Of a stretch of DNA of 64,000 nt, positions 45,826 to 55,637 are shown piece by piece. The notes under the pieces were generated by a model that was given only the letters and a program-made list of their open reading frames with translations, ran no database searches and was not told the DNA's origin. Origin of the DNA: Armatimonadota bacterium (GTDB lineage Bacteria; Armatimonadota; UBA5829; DTJY01); assembly GCA_023511795.1 (NCBI GenBank), contig JAIMAU010000001.1:62001-126000 (forward strand), in the 5' to 3' direction. Both the position numbers and the translations under genes were made by a program. Every line of letters begins with the position of its first letter. The first letter of the stretch is position 1.

Positions 45826-47808
45826 ATGAAATCTTTTCACCCGCCATATCTTGGCGCAGCGTACTATCCGGAAGACTGGCCCATCGAGCAAATTGATGCC
45901 GATATTGCTTTGATGAAAGAAGCCGGCATGAATGTCATGCGAATTGGTGAGTTTGCGTGGAGCCGCATGGAGCCCAAAGAAGGGGTTTTCGACTTTGACT
46001 GGCTACATCTAGTTGTCGAGAAGCTTGGTGAAGCTGGGATTGCAGTAATCATGGGGACACCTACATGCACACCACCTGCCTGGCTTACGGAACGCTATCC
46101 AGAAATACTCTTTGTTCGTGACGACATTGGCGTTGCCATGCATGGTTCGCGAAGGCATGCATGTCCAAATAGTCCCGTTTATCGCGAGCATTGCAGCCGT
46201 ATTGTTACTCGATTGGCTGAAGAGTTCGGAAAGGATGAGCGGATTATAGGTTGGCAAATTGATAACGAGGTGCATCCATATGGAGGCCGCTCGTGTGTAT
46301 GTTCGGTTTGTGTAAAAAAGTTTCGAGATACTATGCGCAAAAAGTTCGGCACAATCGAAGCATTGAATGCTGCCTGGGGCACGAACCTTTGGAGCATGAC
46401 ATACCAATCGTTCGACCAGCTTCCGATTCCTCATCGGCATACTTGGCACCATCCGTCATTGCTAACAGCATGGGCTGAGTTTACAAGCGACTCTTATGTA
46501 GAGTTTGTAAAGCACCAGGCGGATATTCTTCATGAACTAACCATACACCCAATAGGAACAGATATGATGCCTGTTCCGGGAATTGACTATGGGGATATAC
46601 ATCGCGCGCTTGATGTGGTGCAGTTCAACCACTACCACGGAATGTCGAACCTCTGGCAGGCGGCGTTCTGGTTTGATTTCTGCCGGCCAATTAAGGAGAG
46701 GCCTTTTTGGAATACAGAAACTGCTACCTGCTGGAATGGCTCAACCACGGCAAATGGTTATAAGGAGCCCGGATTCTGCCGAGCGAATAGTTGGCTTCCT
46801 GTTCTTATGGGCGGTGAGGCAAACCTTTATTGGCTTTGGAGGCAGCACTGGAGTGGTCAGGAATTAATGCATGGCGCAGTCGTTACAAGCTGTGGGAGAC
46901 CCATGCATATCTTCGACGAGGTAAAGGAAATTTCAGCAGGCTTCCGAGCGGCGGCCGACTTCTTGAATAATACTAAGCCTGTGAACACTGGCCTAGCTCT
47001 CCATTTTTCACATAGGGCTGCGTGGATGTTTGAATATCAGCCGATGGTGAATGGTTTTAATTACCAAGTGTTCCTGCTTGAAAAGGTCTATCGTCCTATG
47101 ATGCAGGCGCAATTTCGGCCTGATGTAATTCTTCCGATGAGTGACCTATCCAAATACAAAATGGTGTTCTCGTCTTTCTTGCCCGCGCTTGATGAGTTTG
47201 GTCTTCGTGAGCGGCTGAAAGCATGGATAGAAGCAGGTGGGACATGGATAGTTGGTCCTCTCTCCGATGTTCGGACTATCCATGCAACGAAATTTACACA
47301 TGCGCCTTATGGGAGCCTGGAGGAATGGATGGGCATTCGATGCCGATATGAGATTCCAGCAGACCCTCATGAATTTGGGCTTCGCTGGTGGGATGGCAGA
47401 TCATCTGCTGGCTCAGTTTGGTACGATGGTCTGGAGCTTCGAGGAGCGCAGGCTCTTGCTACGTATACCGAATATCCTTTGCAGGGATTGGCGGCCGTTG
47501 CTAGGCAAAAAATTGGTAGGGGCCAAATTATCATGCTTGGTACTCTACCGCAACCTGAAGATCTTCAGAAGCTTCTTATTACAATTGGCAATGATGTCGG
47601 CGTTCGACCTGTTGCGGAGGCATCTCCTAACCTTGTTGTTGTTCCACATGAAGGCCAGGGCGGCAGCGGATTGGCTGTAGCAGAAGTAGAAAACCAGCCG
47701 GCAAAGTTGGCGATTGGCAGTTTAATGATAGACGTGCTGACAGGTAAAAAATATGAGGGCACTGTAGAGATTCCGCCATACGGTGTAATGGTACTGAAAT
47801 ACATATAA
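45826..47808 (+). CDS. GH42 beta-galactosidase-like glycosidase
   Basis: 660 residues, family GH42. The start YLGAAYYPEDWP is typical. The acid/base Glu148 is in IGWQIDNEVH and the nucleophile Glu298 in FWNTETATC, both in the expected places. A four-cysteine zinc cluster, as in Thermus A4, is formed by Cys113 and Cys157, Cys159, Cys162 (CVCSVC). The trimerisation domain and the small C-terminal beta domain (GTVEIPPYGVMVLKY) follow. No signal peptide, so it acts on oligosaccharides in the cytoplasm. Confidence 0.95.
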   Translation: MKSFHPPYLGAAYYPEDWPIEQIDADIALMKEAGMNVMRIGEFAWSRMEPKEGVFDFDWLHLVVEKLGEAGIAVIMGTPTCTPPAWLTERYPEILFVRDDIGVAMHGSRRHACPNSPVYREHCSRIVTRLAEEFGKDERIIGWQIDNEVHPYGGRSCVCSVCVKKFRDTMRKKFGTIEALNAAWGTNLWSMTYQSFDQLPIPHRHTWHHPSLLTAWAEFTSDSYVEFVKHQADILHELTIHPIGTDMMPVPGIDYGDIHRALDVVQFNHYHGMSNLWQAAFWFDFCRPIKERPFWNTETATCWNGSTTANGYKEPGFCRANSWLPVLMGGEANLYWLWRQHWSGQELMHGAVVTSCGRPMHIFDEVKEISAGFRAAADFLNNTKPVNTGLALHFSHRAAWMFEYQPMVNGFNYQVFLLEKVYRPMMQAQFRPDVILPMSDLSKYKMVFSSFLPALDEFGLRERLKAWIEAGGTWIVGPLSDVRTIHATKFTHAPYGSLEEWMGIRCRYEIPADPHEFGLRWWDGRSSAGSVWYDGLELRGAQALATYTEYPLQGLAAVARQKIGRGQIIMLGTLPQPEDLQKLLITIGNDVGVRPVAEASPNLVVVPHEGQGGSGLAVAEVENQPAKLAIGSLMIDVLTGKKYEGTVEIPPYGVMVLKYI

Positions 47809-47893
47809 CCCTACTTGTTTTGTGCTGAGCCCAGAAATGGCCGATTTTAATTAAGTGGATGTGTAAGATAAGCTTCTTGTATGGCAAAAATAA

Positions 47894-47998
47894 GAGGACA
47901 GGCGGTAGACTGATGTGACATCGGGCTATACTTGATTCCGACAACCGGAATCTTCTTAATTCAGCCTGAGGGAGGCTAAAGTCTACCTCCTGCCCCTT
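47894..47998. repeat. cloverleaf-like palindromic element
   Basis: Outer arms (47896-47911 with 47980-47995, ~14 pairs, two mismatches) enclose three hairpins: 47912-47915/47919-47922, 47934-47940/47946-47952 (seven pairs) and 47963-47967/47973-47977. It could be a dispersed palindromic repeat or a structured RNA. It lies in the gap after the GH42 gene. The remaining gap bases up to 48082 show no gene I can support. Confidence 0.6.
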
Positions 47999-48082
47999 GC
48001 GCGGTACTTTAATTCTATCACCCACAATCAAGTTATGGAATCCGTATTTGTACCTGTTTTTTGTCTTATTCAGAAAAAAGCA

Positions 48083-48108
48083 AAGAGGCCTTCGGGCGAA
48101 GGCCTCTT
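48083..48108 (-). terminator. intrinsic terminator after the small ORF at 48135
   Basis: AAGAGGCCTTCG and CGAAGGCCTCTT form a long stem around a short loop; on the minus strand it is followed by TGCTTTTTTC. It ends the minus-strand transcript that begins upstream of 48323. Confidence 0.85.
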
Positions 48109-48134
48109 GTTGAAAAACTTGGTGAGTTTTGTTG

Positions 48135-48323
48135 CTAGACTTTTGCAATCACCCCTACGTTGGCGTTATCTTTGGTTTCTTCAATATCGAATTCCCTACA
48201 TAAGTTTGCCAGCTTACATAGGGCGCTTCTTGCTACTTCCTCATCAACCTTTGCGTAAGTCAGCAACGACATGTCAAGTAAAGCCGCCACCTCCGCATGG
48301 GTGAGCGATATGCTTTTCTCCAC
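48135..48323 (-). CDS. small hypothetical protein, 62 residues
   Basis: GTG start with AGGAGG seven bases upstream and a terminator ~27 bases after the stop, which supports it as a real gene. The sequence is helical (LTHAEVAALLDMSLLTYAKV, then EVARSALCKLANLCREF). The beginning vaguely resembles GatC, but it is too short and lacks conserved residues. No membrane segment. Function not recognised. The next gene upstream on the strand is a DUF402-like protein. Confidence 0.62.
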   Translation of the reverse strand: MEKSISLTHAEVAALLDMSLLTYAKVDEEVARSALCKLANLCREFDIEETKDNANVGVIAKV

Positions 48324-48432
48324 TCGGCGTCCTCCTCTTTGGCGCTTGCGACAGTAAAACCTGTCTGAAATTTTACTTCCAAGTGGAGTATCGGTTTATT
48401 GGATGATAATCCTACCTGTAACAATTCCCTGA

Positions 48433-48924
48433 TTATGCGCCGACTGCATCCATTACTTCGGGGGGCAGACAGTGTTCATCCAGCATCAAGGTTAACTTGC
48501 GAAGACACTCTCGGGCGTTGGCTGCGGCATATATCCTCATCCAACCTTCCTCGACTGCGCATGAGAAAGCTTCTTCGTTTAGAATTGCATATTCCCAGTT
48601 TGAGTATACCTCGACCGCTAGTACAAGGTCATCGCCTTTCCAAACGCCGTTGTCGTTTCTTAAAGGAGATTGGATTGAGATATGATAATGGCCAGTTGGG
48701 TTCTTTGCGCTGTCAAGGAAGGCGGTGACGCTATACCAATCCTCAATGAAGTCAAATCGAAGGGCAGTTGCGTCTTTGTCCAGTATGGCTAAACCGTTGG
48801 ATACAGTGGATTGAGTAATTAAAAGTCCGGGTAGCTGGGCAACCAAATCGTTTTCAAACTTTTGAACGCCGTTTTTGTATCGCCGGATTTCGAATTTGAC
48901 TTTTGAAGCGTCAGGACAGGTCAA
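48433..48924 (-). CDS. DUF402-like protein (FomD family), tentative
   Basis: 163 residues with two halves: an N-terminal beta-rich part (KVKFEIRRYKNGVQKFENDL) and a C-terminal part with GHYHISIQSP, GDDLVLAVEVYSNWEYAILNEEAF and helices at the end. The order Y/H-x-SP, D-D-L, V-x-V, then L-N-E-E-x-F is that of the DUF402/FomD nucleotide-hydrolase fold. The usual YxDxxxD metal residues are only partly conserved, so activity is uncertain. Confidence 0.55.
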   Translation of the reverse strand: MTCPDASKVKFEIRRYKNGVQKFENDLVAQLPGLLITQSTVSNGLAILDKDATALRFDFIEDWYSVTAFLDSAKNPTGHYHISIQSPLRNDNGVWKGDDLVLAVEVYSNWEYAILNEEAFSCAVEEGWMRIYAAANARECLRKLTLMLDEHCLPPEVMDAVGA

Positions 48925-48977
48925 TTATAAACTCCATGCTAAAGAGCTATTTTCATAGAAAGTGCGCCTTGAACAAA

Positions 48978-49355
48978 TCATGAGTCAATTGGCAGGCGGA
49001 GGGCTTTTTTGACCTTTACTACTAGTTTCTCCGGGTCAAAAGGTTTGACAACATAATCGGAGACCCAAAGCTGTCTGGCTTGGTCAACTGTGATACTGGT
49101 AGTTTTTGCTGTAAGCATAATCACAGGAATTTTTGACGTTAGTCGCCTCGACCTAATCTGCCTTAGCACTTCCATTCCATCCATTAAAGGCATCATGATA
49201 TCGAGGATTACAAGGTCGGGTTTTTCCTCTTCAGCCATTTTTAGCGCGGTTTGGCCATCACCGCAGGATATTACTTCGAAGCCTTCTTTTTCTAGTCGAA
49301 ATTGTATCAGGCGAACAACGTCTGCCTCATCATCAACTATGAGAATCTTTGCCAT
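48978..49355 (-). CDS. single-domain response regulator
   Basis: 125 residues from the ATG at 49355 (GGAGGG site). One receiver domain: acidic pair in ILIVDDEADVV, phospho-acceptor Asp52 in LVILDIMMPLMDG, Thr/Lys in MLTAKT and VVKPFDPEKLV. No output domain, so it acts through partner proteins, like CheY or SpoIIE-type circuits. It follows the GAF sensor kinase, with a 76-base gap, and is the likely acceptor of its phosphate. Confidence 0.93.
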   Translation of the reverse strand: MAKILIVDDEADVVRLIQFRLEKEGFEVISCGDGQTALKMAEEEKPDLVILDIMMPLMDGMEVLRQIRSRRLTSKIPVIMLTAKTTSITVDQARQLWVSDYVVKPFDPEKLVVKVKKALRLPIDS

Positions 49356-49431
49356 GTGCCATCCCTCCATTTCGGAATCCTAACTGACGGTTTTGAGGCG
49401 ACTGAGAGCATCGAAGCCAACCCAGCATCAC

Positions 49432-51711
49432 CTAAGCGCTTTCTGCCGGAAGAGCGGATATCGTGAAGCTGAATGTGCTACCCTGACCTTTTTCGCTCTC
49501 AACCCAAATTTTTCCTCCATGCATCTCGACTAAATAGCGAGTAATAGCAAGTCCTAGACCTGTGCCGTGTGTGGACTGAACTGCCTGGTCGCTACTCCGA
49601 TAGAATCGCTGAAAGAGCTTCGCACGCTCTTCTGGAGCTATGCCGATTCCTGAGTCTATGACCTTTACTAGTACATTTTTTCCCAATTGGTTGGCAGTAA
49701 TCTTTACTTTGGAACGCGGCGGGCTGTATTTGATTGCATTGCTTAGTAGGTTGCTGATTATCTGGCCTAGCCGGTGTGAGTCAGCCTTAACCTTGGTAAG
49801 TCCTTCCTCAAAATCGACAATTATTTGGATTTCTTTCTCATCAGCCAGGGCTTTGAGCGTTTCTATCTCATTCTGTACTACTTCGCTCAAGTCCAAAGGC
49901 TCCATGACGAGCTCAAGACGGCCTGATTCAATGCGCGAGATGTCTAGTAAGTCATTTACCAGAGCTATTAGCTTCTCGGTATTCCGGCTGACAGTGGTCA
50001 AAAATTCACCTTGAAGGGCGTTAAGTTTTCCAGTATGACCTTCGAGGAGGAGTTTCACATAGCCTTGTATTGAAGTAAGCGGTGTGCGAAGCTCATGCGA
50101 AACTAAAGAGACGAATTCCGTTTTTAAATGGCTTACCTCTTCCAAAGCTCGTCTAGTGACTTCTTCTCTTAGGAGACGTTCGTCGAGTATCGCTCTTTGA
50201 AGCGCAATTGCTGAAGTGCGAGCAGCAGTCTGGAGTAGTTTTTGCTCACCTGGCCGAAAGCGTCGTATTTTTTTGAAATATAGGCTGAGTACCCCGATTG
50301 GTTCGTCTGCGGGAATCAAAGGAACGCACACCAATGACTTGTAACCTTCCATGCGAGCGAAATCACGCCAGGCGGCAAATCTGCGATTGCGCGAAATATC
50401 TGCTACCGCGCATATTCGCTTTTCTCGAATTGCCACCGCCGCCGGACTCTGGCCGCTAGGTGTAGCTGGGTCAAGGGTCATTTGGACATTTTCATTTGCG
50501 ACTTTGGTGTATTCGTCTGTGGTTCCATAAATGGCACCAGTAAGCAAAGTAGCTCCTTCCTCATCAAGCAGTCGCAGTGAGCCAAACTTTGCACCGAAGG
50601 ATTGCGCAAGGTGATTGACGATAAACTGAAGCAATGTTGAGACGTCGGCTGTAGATGCTAGATATTCGGCCATGCGATAGAGAATTCTCAATTCTGAGAG
50701 CTGCTTATTTACCTGTTCATATAATCTGGCATTTTCAGTAACGACGGCGGCTTGACTTGCCAAAAGCATAAGCAGACTTTTATCTTCCTCTGTGAAGATT
50801 TTCGGCTTACTGCTACCCGTCATCAATACGCCGATGGTTTTGTTTTCAAGGATCATGGGCACGCAGAGAAGGGAAGCCACTCTGCCAATTTCTGCGGCAT
50901 GTTTTCGTGCCTCCGGGTAGGATGCTACGTCGTTTATAATTATCGGCTTGCCTTCCTTGGCGACCCTCCCCAGTATTCCTTCGCCGACCTTCAGCTTGAT
51001 GTTTCGCATTGTAGAACGGCTGATGCCCAATGTAGTGCCCACCGTGAGCTCGCGGGTTACTGGGTCAACCAATCGTATAATGCTTCTGTCGGTTCCTAGA
51101 AGGCGGTTGGCTTGATTAATGATGGCATCGAGAACTGGTTTAATCCTTGGCGAACGACCTATTGTTTGTATAACATTGAACATTGCATCGAGGGCAATCG
51201 ACCTTCGCCTCGCTTCGCGAAGAAGGATGGCATTTTCTATTGCAGCGCCAGCTTGGTTTGCTAAAAGGAATATTGGCTCGATACATTCTGAGAGGAATTG
51301 CCTTGAGCGATCCCAAAAAACGGTTAGAACTCCAACGAGTGCTTCCTTGTAAGTTATCTTGACAATGGCTGCGGCATCAAGCAAATGACGTTCGGCGGCA
51401 ATTTTGAGGACTGGGTTGGATTTCAAATCAGTGAAGATAATGGGCTCTAATTCTTTGCCGGTTGCTAAAGGAATCCACTCCTCGGCCCTATCAGCCAAAG
51501 TGCTCACTATGTCCTGGTCGAGGTTTTGGCTTGCCGCATACGAGAGATTTCCGGAAGTTCGGTCATGTAAGGCAAACCAGCTAGCTTTTGCATTGCCCAG
51601 CGTTATCGCCGAATTCACGATTGTCCTTATTAAGTCATCAAGTTCCGGCGATGCAGAGAGCACGCGGCCTATTTCGTAAAGTGTTGCCAGCTCCCATTGA
51701 ATGTTTTCCAT
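49432..51711 (-). CDS. soluble sensor histidine kinase with GAF domains
   Basis: About 759 residues from the ATG at 51711 (GTG nine bases earlier is the alternative). No membrane segment. Three GAF-type sensor domains fill the first ~520 residues (~20-165, 185-340, 370-520). The HisKA box follows with the phosphorylated His in SLVSHELRTPLTSIQGYV, then the ATPase with N box LLSNAIKYSPP, G1 VIDSGIGIAPEE and G2 GTGLGLAITRYL. It senses small ligands or redox state in the cytoplasm and probably phosphorylates the response regulator encoded downstream. Confidence 0.93.
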   Translation of the reverse strand: MENIQWELATLYEIGRVLSASPELDDLIRTIVNSAITLGNAKASWFALHDRTSGNLSYAASQNLDQDIVSTLADRAEEWIPLATGKELEPIIFTDLKSNPVLKIAAERHLLDAAAIVKITYKEALVGVLTVFWDRSRQFLSECIEPIFLLANQAGAAIENAILLREARRRSIALDAMFNVIQTIGRSPRIKPVLDAIINQANRLLGTDRSIIRLVDPVTRELTVGTTLGISRSTMRNIKLKVGEGILGRVAKEGKPIIINDVASYPEARKHAAEIGRVASLLCVPMILENKTIGVLMTGSSKPKIFTEEDKSLLMLLASQAAVVTENARLYEQVNKQLSELRILYRMAEYLASTADVSTLLQFIVNHLAQSFGAKFGSLRLLDEEGATLLTGAIYGTTDEYTKVANENVQMTLDPATPSGQSPAAVAIREKRICAVADISRNRRFAAWRDFARMEGYKSLVCVPLIPADEPIGVLSLYFKKIRRFRPGEQKLLQTAARTSAIALQRAILDERLLREEVTRRALEEVSHLKTEFVSLVSHELRTPLTSIQGYVKLLLEGHTGKLNALQGEFLTTVSRNTEKLIALVNDLLDISRIESGRLELVMEPLDLSEVVQNEIETLKALADEKEIQIIVDFEEGLTKVKADSHRLGQIISNLLSNAIKYSPPRSKVKITANQLGKNVLVKVIDSGIGIAPEERAKLFQRFYRSSDQAVQSTHGTGLGLAITRYLVEMHGGKIWVESEKGQGSTFSFTISALPAESA

Positions 51712-51783
51712 CGTAAACACCGCTTGGGGGGACGATGATTATGAGAAAATAGATAGGCATTTAGTTACTTGCCACAGATTAAA

Positions 51784-52596
51784 TTATATCACTACTTCCA
51801 TGCCGTCATAGGCTACTATTATTCCATGAGGTTTGAGAAGTTCTTCGATTTCATCGTGCATCATGCCAATATTATGAGAGAAATGTGTAACAATAAAGGG
51901 CCCAGTGGTGTAAGAACTAAATTTCTCCAAACGCTCTTTTAGAGTGAGAACAGTCTCAAAGTTCATATGCCCACCTCCACCTGGAAGTGGGCCGCAAGTG
52001 CATTCGGAAATCACACAATCAATCTTTGTGCTTTCTAGGTAATCCCAAGTATCGTCTTCGTATTGGCCTGTATCGCAATTATAGAGTATGGTTTTACTCC
52101 CGTCGCTAGCTATGTAGTTTAAGGGTATTTCGCCGCCTTGCATATGGATTGCTCTGAGTGGAGTAAATATCATGTTGCCCGCTTGGATGGGCACAAATGG
52201 TTCAATTTTGTGCAGAATAATAGTTTCTCCTTCCAACCGCCCCCAGTGTTCCTTTAGAGTTGAGATTACTTTCTCGTTGCCGTACACGTGGAGAGCCCCT
52301 GTTCGGCCATGTCCGAACGGAGGAATCAGATAATGAAGTTGGTGATGATAGAAGTGATCCTCGTGTGAATGGGTGATAAATAAGTGTTCAAGTTTTGATA
52401 TGTCAACGTTGAGGATTGCTTCATGGTACCAGGCGTCGGGTCCAAAATCAATACGATGCTTTTCGCCAAATTGGATGGCAGCACGACTTCTGATATTCTT
52501 GCCGCCGAGTTGTCTAGCTTTTCGGCAAGTCTCGCAACTGCAGAAGAGTGCTGGCCACCCTTCTGCGGCAGCAGTGCCAAGTATTTTAATGCGCAA
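51784..52596 (-). CDS. MBL-fold metallo-hydrolase, PhnP-like
   Basis: 270 residues with the metallo-beta-lactamase metal motif FITHSHEDHFY and later His/Asp ligands (LYNCDTGQYEDD, FIVTHFSHN). The start ILGTAAAEGWPALFCSC with four nearby cysteines (CSCETC region) resembles the PhnP branch, which cleaves cyclic phosphodiesters. No phosphonate genes are nearby, so the substrate is open. It follows the GH38 gene with a 62-base gap. Confidence 0.85.
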   Translation of the reverse strand: MRIKILGTAAAEGWPALFCSCETCRKARQLGGKNIRSRAAIQFGEKHRIDFGPDAWYHEAILNVDISKLEHLFITHSHEDHFYHHQLHYLIPPFGHGRTGALHVYGNEKVISTLKEHWGRLEGETIILHKIEPFVPIQAGNMIFTPLRAIHMQGGEIPLNYIASDGSKTILYNCDTGQYEDDTWDYLESTKIDCVISECTCGPLPGGGGHMNFETVLTLKERLEKFSSYTTGPFIVTHFSHNIGMMHDEIEELLKPHGIIVAYDGMEVVI

Positions 52597-52658
52597 GTCA
52601 ACCTCCAGGTGTTATTTTTTATTGAACGCCGAAAGTGGGGTACTAACCTTTTCGGCTT

Positions 52659-55313
52659 CTATTTTTCTAAATTAAACTCGAGGGTAGCTATTTTCCTCCC
52701 GGGAACATCGATAATAACTGAGCCATCGGATTCCATAGTAAGCTCTGTTCCTGGTTCTTCGTTCAGGTTGACAGTTCGAGCTGATATAGCTTTGTCAACC
52801 CTAATTTTTACATTGTGGGCATTTTGCTCGCTTATATTGAAGAATCGCACAATCAATGAATCTCGGTCTTCTGCTTTCTTAATTGCTGTTATAACCAACG
52901 AGGGTGCGTCAACTTCAATAAAGCTGTGCTCTGCTGGAAGTTTTCCTTTGTGAACGCCTGTTTGAATGGCGAGCATTTTCACATTGAATTGGTATGCTTG
53001 GCGCCACACCATAGCATCTTCCCATGTTCCCTTGTGCGGCAGGATTGCATATTCAAACCTATGCTTACCCAAACATTGTGCGCCAGGCGTGGGTATTGCA
53101 GTTGGTGTTTCCCCGCTTCCGCTTAGCCGCCCTACGCATCTGAGTAATGTAAGCGCGATGGTTCGCGCCTCATCGTCGTATACTTCATACTCGGGCAACC
53201 CCTTATTTATAATTGTCAATCCCTTTTTGCCATCGTTAACATCCACCCACCAGCGTTGAGGATAAAATGGCGCAGCATCATGCCATTCCTTCGGCGGACG
53301 AATTGGCCTAGTGATAACGTCGAATTGTCCTTCTGCATGCGAGACGTTGGTTTCAATGCCGCTTGGGAAAAGCACTCGAAGGCGGTGGTCTTTAGCTTGG
53401 TTTTCAAACTCAGTAACTACATCTACCCTGGGAGACTTGGCTGACACCGTAATCCAAGTAGTTACTGGGCAATCTACTACCTCTTCAGAGCGCTCCCTTT
53501 CATTGGATTGTGCAGATTTTGGCAACTTGAGAGTCATATCCAATCGAAATGTTGCAGATATGGGACTGTTGTCTTCTATTGAAACCTTTGGTGCGGATTG
53601 GAGAGTGGTAATTTTGCAATCCTTTGTTGGTTGTCGATAATGGTATTCATCACCTACATCGCCGCCATCCTCAAGAATTCCAAGACCGCTATATGCCAGG
53701 CCGCCTTCTGCCTCGCCAACCTCAGCCTGCTTGTCCAAAAGCGTGATGGTTCCTTCGAATATATTCACCGCTATTGTTTCGTTGGATAGAGCACCTTCCC
53801 AGTAAAGTTGATTAGTAAGGCAATTTTCGAATTTAGGAATCCTTGGCATAGGATTAATGGAGTAGGTTTTGTAACCACATGCCGGCACGTTTTCTGCGAT
53901 AAACTCAACTAGAAAACGCCTGACCATGACCGAGCGCGGAAGTTCAATAGGAGATAGCACTTGTTTGGCAGCAATGCTTCGGTCAAGAAGTTTATACGGA
54001 ATGCGCTTGCCATGAGAATCGAGTATCTCAATTGCCTTGACGTCTTTTGAATAGTCAATAGTTGGCTCCCCCCTAACGGGCTCGCCAAGTGGGAACTCGA
54101 TGGTTGCTGTTACCCTATCCGTACGTGGCCAACTGAGCGGATTAAAGACAACCAGGCTTTCGTGAAGCGTGTTTATTGCAGAGGCTAGGTATTCTAGACT
54201 TCGATTGGTAAGTTCCTGGGCAATTTGTTGGACTTGAGCAAACCTCGTCATCATTTCATCGTGAACTTGGTCGATGCTGCAGCCGCAGATACTGTCGTGA
54301 GGATGATTTTGCATTAGCAACTTCCAGGTGTAGAGCAGAAAGTCGGAGGGGTATTCATTGCCAATCATCCAGGCGAATGAAGAGAGGGGCTCTGCATATT
54401 TTTCCAACCATATCTCACACTCATTATTTGCCTGTTTTAAATACATGCGGCTGGAGAGAGTGCCAGCGAGTACTGATTCACCTCTGTCCTCACGGAGCTC
54501 ACCTCTGATTACTTCAAGCTCCAACTTATTTTTCTTAATATCCTTTTGAACAGCTTCGATATATGCGGGCAGCGTACTATGGACGAGTTTATCTTCCTTT
54601 AATTGTTCGTTGACCCGCTGAATGATTTTAGAGAGATTCTCTTGCGGCTCAAGATGGTCAACGCCGTTCATTAAAAGAAGTTGCGACGTTGCTGCGTGAG
54701 GCGCCATCATATCCCGGATGCGTTTTGTGTATTCGACTGCTTCCTCTGTATCTGAAGGGAATCTTTGCGCGTTGTTGTACCAGAAAGCCATTAGGGAAGC
54801 GAGAACCTGTGAACCATCGGGCGATTCCCAGATGAATTCCATTTTTCTGCCGTCAGTGAGTTGAAGCCCTCGTCCGAATATGCAGCTTTTTATCCCAAAC
54901 TCTTGCAGAATCTGAGGCATCTGAGATATGTTGCCGAACTGGTCTGGGAGATAGCCGACCTTCATTATGTTGCCAAACTTCGATGCAATGCGGTGGCCTA
55001 TCAGTAGGTTTCGTATCGTGGATTCACCGCTTACCAGGAACTCGTCATTTAGCTGATACCATGGGCCGATTAGTATTCGTCCTTCCTGAATGTATCTTCG
55101 GAGCTTTTCCTCGTCCTGTGGTCGAATCTGAAGATAGTCCTCTAAAATTATCGTTTGCCCATCGAGGTTGAAGTGTTTAAAATCTGGGTCGGTGTCGAGG
55201 ATATGAAGCAAGTGGATGATGAGATCCACGAGCCTAATGCGGAATTTTTGGAACGTTAGATACCACTCGCGGTCCCAATGAGTATGGGAGACCACATGCA
55301 TGGTATAACTCAT
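52659..55313 (-). CDS. GH38 alpha-mannosidase
   Basis: 884 residues from the ATG at 55313 (GGAGGG five bases upstream). The start VVSHTHWDREWYLTFQ holds the zinc-binding His and Asp; GYLPDQFGNISQMPQIL holds the nucleophile aspartate of GH38. DSICGCSIDQVHDEM contributes the next zinc-site residues. The central helical domain and the long C-terminal beta domains are complete. The enzyme cleaves alpha-mannosides. No signal peptide: it acts in the cytoplasm, as does the GH42 enzyme. Confidence 0.93.
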   Translation of the reverse strand: MSYTMHVVSHTHWDREWYLTFQKFRIRLVDLIIHLLHILDTDPDFKHFNLDGQTIILEDYLQIRPQDEEKLRRYIQEGRILIGPWYQLNDEFLVSGESTIRNLLIGHRIASKFGNIMKVGYLPDQFGNISQMPQILQEFGIKSCIFGRGLQLTDGRKMEFIWESPDGSQVLASLMAFWYNNAQRFPSDTEEAVEYTKRIRDMMAPHAATSQLLLMNGVDHLEPQENLSKIIQRVNEQLKEDKLVHSTLPAYIEAVQKDIKKNKLELEVIRGELREDRGESVLAGTLSSRMYLKQANNECEIWLEKYAEPLSSFAWMIGNEYPSDFLLYTWKLLMQNHPHDSICGCSIDQVHDEMMTRFAQVQQIAQELTNRSLEYLASAINTLHESLVVFNPLSWPRTDRVTATIEFPLGEPVRGEPTIDYSKDVKAIEILDSHGKRIPYKLLDRSIAAKQVLSPIELPRSVMVRRFLVEFIAENVPACGYKTYSINPMPRIPKFENCLTNQLYWEGALSNETIAVNIFEGTITLLDKQAEVGEAEGGLAYSGLGILEDGGDVGDEYHYRQPTKDCKITTLQSAPKVSIEDNSPISATFRLDMTLKLPKSAQSNERERSEEVVDCPVTTWITVSAKSPRVDVVTEFENQAKDHRLRVLFPSGIETNVSHAEGQFDVITRPIRPPKEWHDAAPFYPQRWWVDVNDGKKGLTIINKGLPEYEVYDDEARTIALTLLRCVGRLSGSGETPTAIPTPGAQCLGKHRFEYAILPHKGTWEDAMVWRQAYQFNVKMLAIQTGVHKGKLPAEHSFIEVDAPSLVITAIKKAEDRDSLIVRFFNISEQNAHNVKIRVDKAISARTVNLNEEPGTELTMESDGSVIIDVPGRKIATLEFNLEK

Positions 55314-55412
55314 CAAATCCCTCCATTTCAAATTCTTTGGGAAAAGGCATGCTTTTGAAGCACGCTTCTCACGTTTATTCGAATTATGCTCTTTTGTGCG
55401 TCCACCTTACAG

Positions 55413-55637
55413 CTAGTATTTTGCTTTATCTATGACCTCAATCTCGCGTCCGAGTAACCGATACACCGTTACTGTGTTCGTCCGAGGATTGGCAACCGCG
55501 AACATTGGAGTGTCCGGATACGCAGTGAGCTGGGTAATAGCAGGAGTAATAATTTTTGCCGATGGCAGCAGCCAAGCGCCTAGTACGGCTCCGACGAGCA
55601 ACGCGATTAGTGAGATAAGCAAGTATCTAGCCCACAT
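55413..55637 (-). CDS. small membrane-anchored hypothetical protein
   Basis: 74 residues; AGGAGGG site before the ATG. One N-terminal membrane helix (YLLISLIALLVGAVLGAWLL) then ~50 outward-facing residues with strands (FAVANPRTNTVTVYRLLG). Function not recognised. It precedes the GH38 gene on the same strand, with a 99-base gap. Confidence 0.7.
   Translation of the reverse strand: MWARYLLISLIALLVGAVLGAWLLPSAKIITPAITQLTAYPDTPMFAVANPRTNTVTVYRLLGREIEVIDKAKY

Noticed and set aside
47809-48134. LysM-like stretch on the minus strand (NLIVGDRIKVPRKG)
   Set aside because: Too short for a LysM, no ribosome site, and the frame passes through a terminator and the cloverleaf-like element.
48135-48323. 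GatC subunit of the amidotransferase
   Set aside because: 62 residues, wrong conserved positions and no gatA/gatB nearby.
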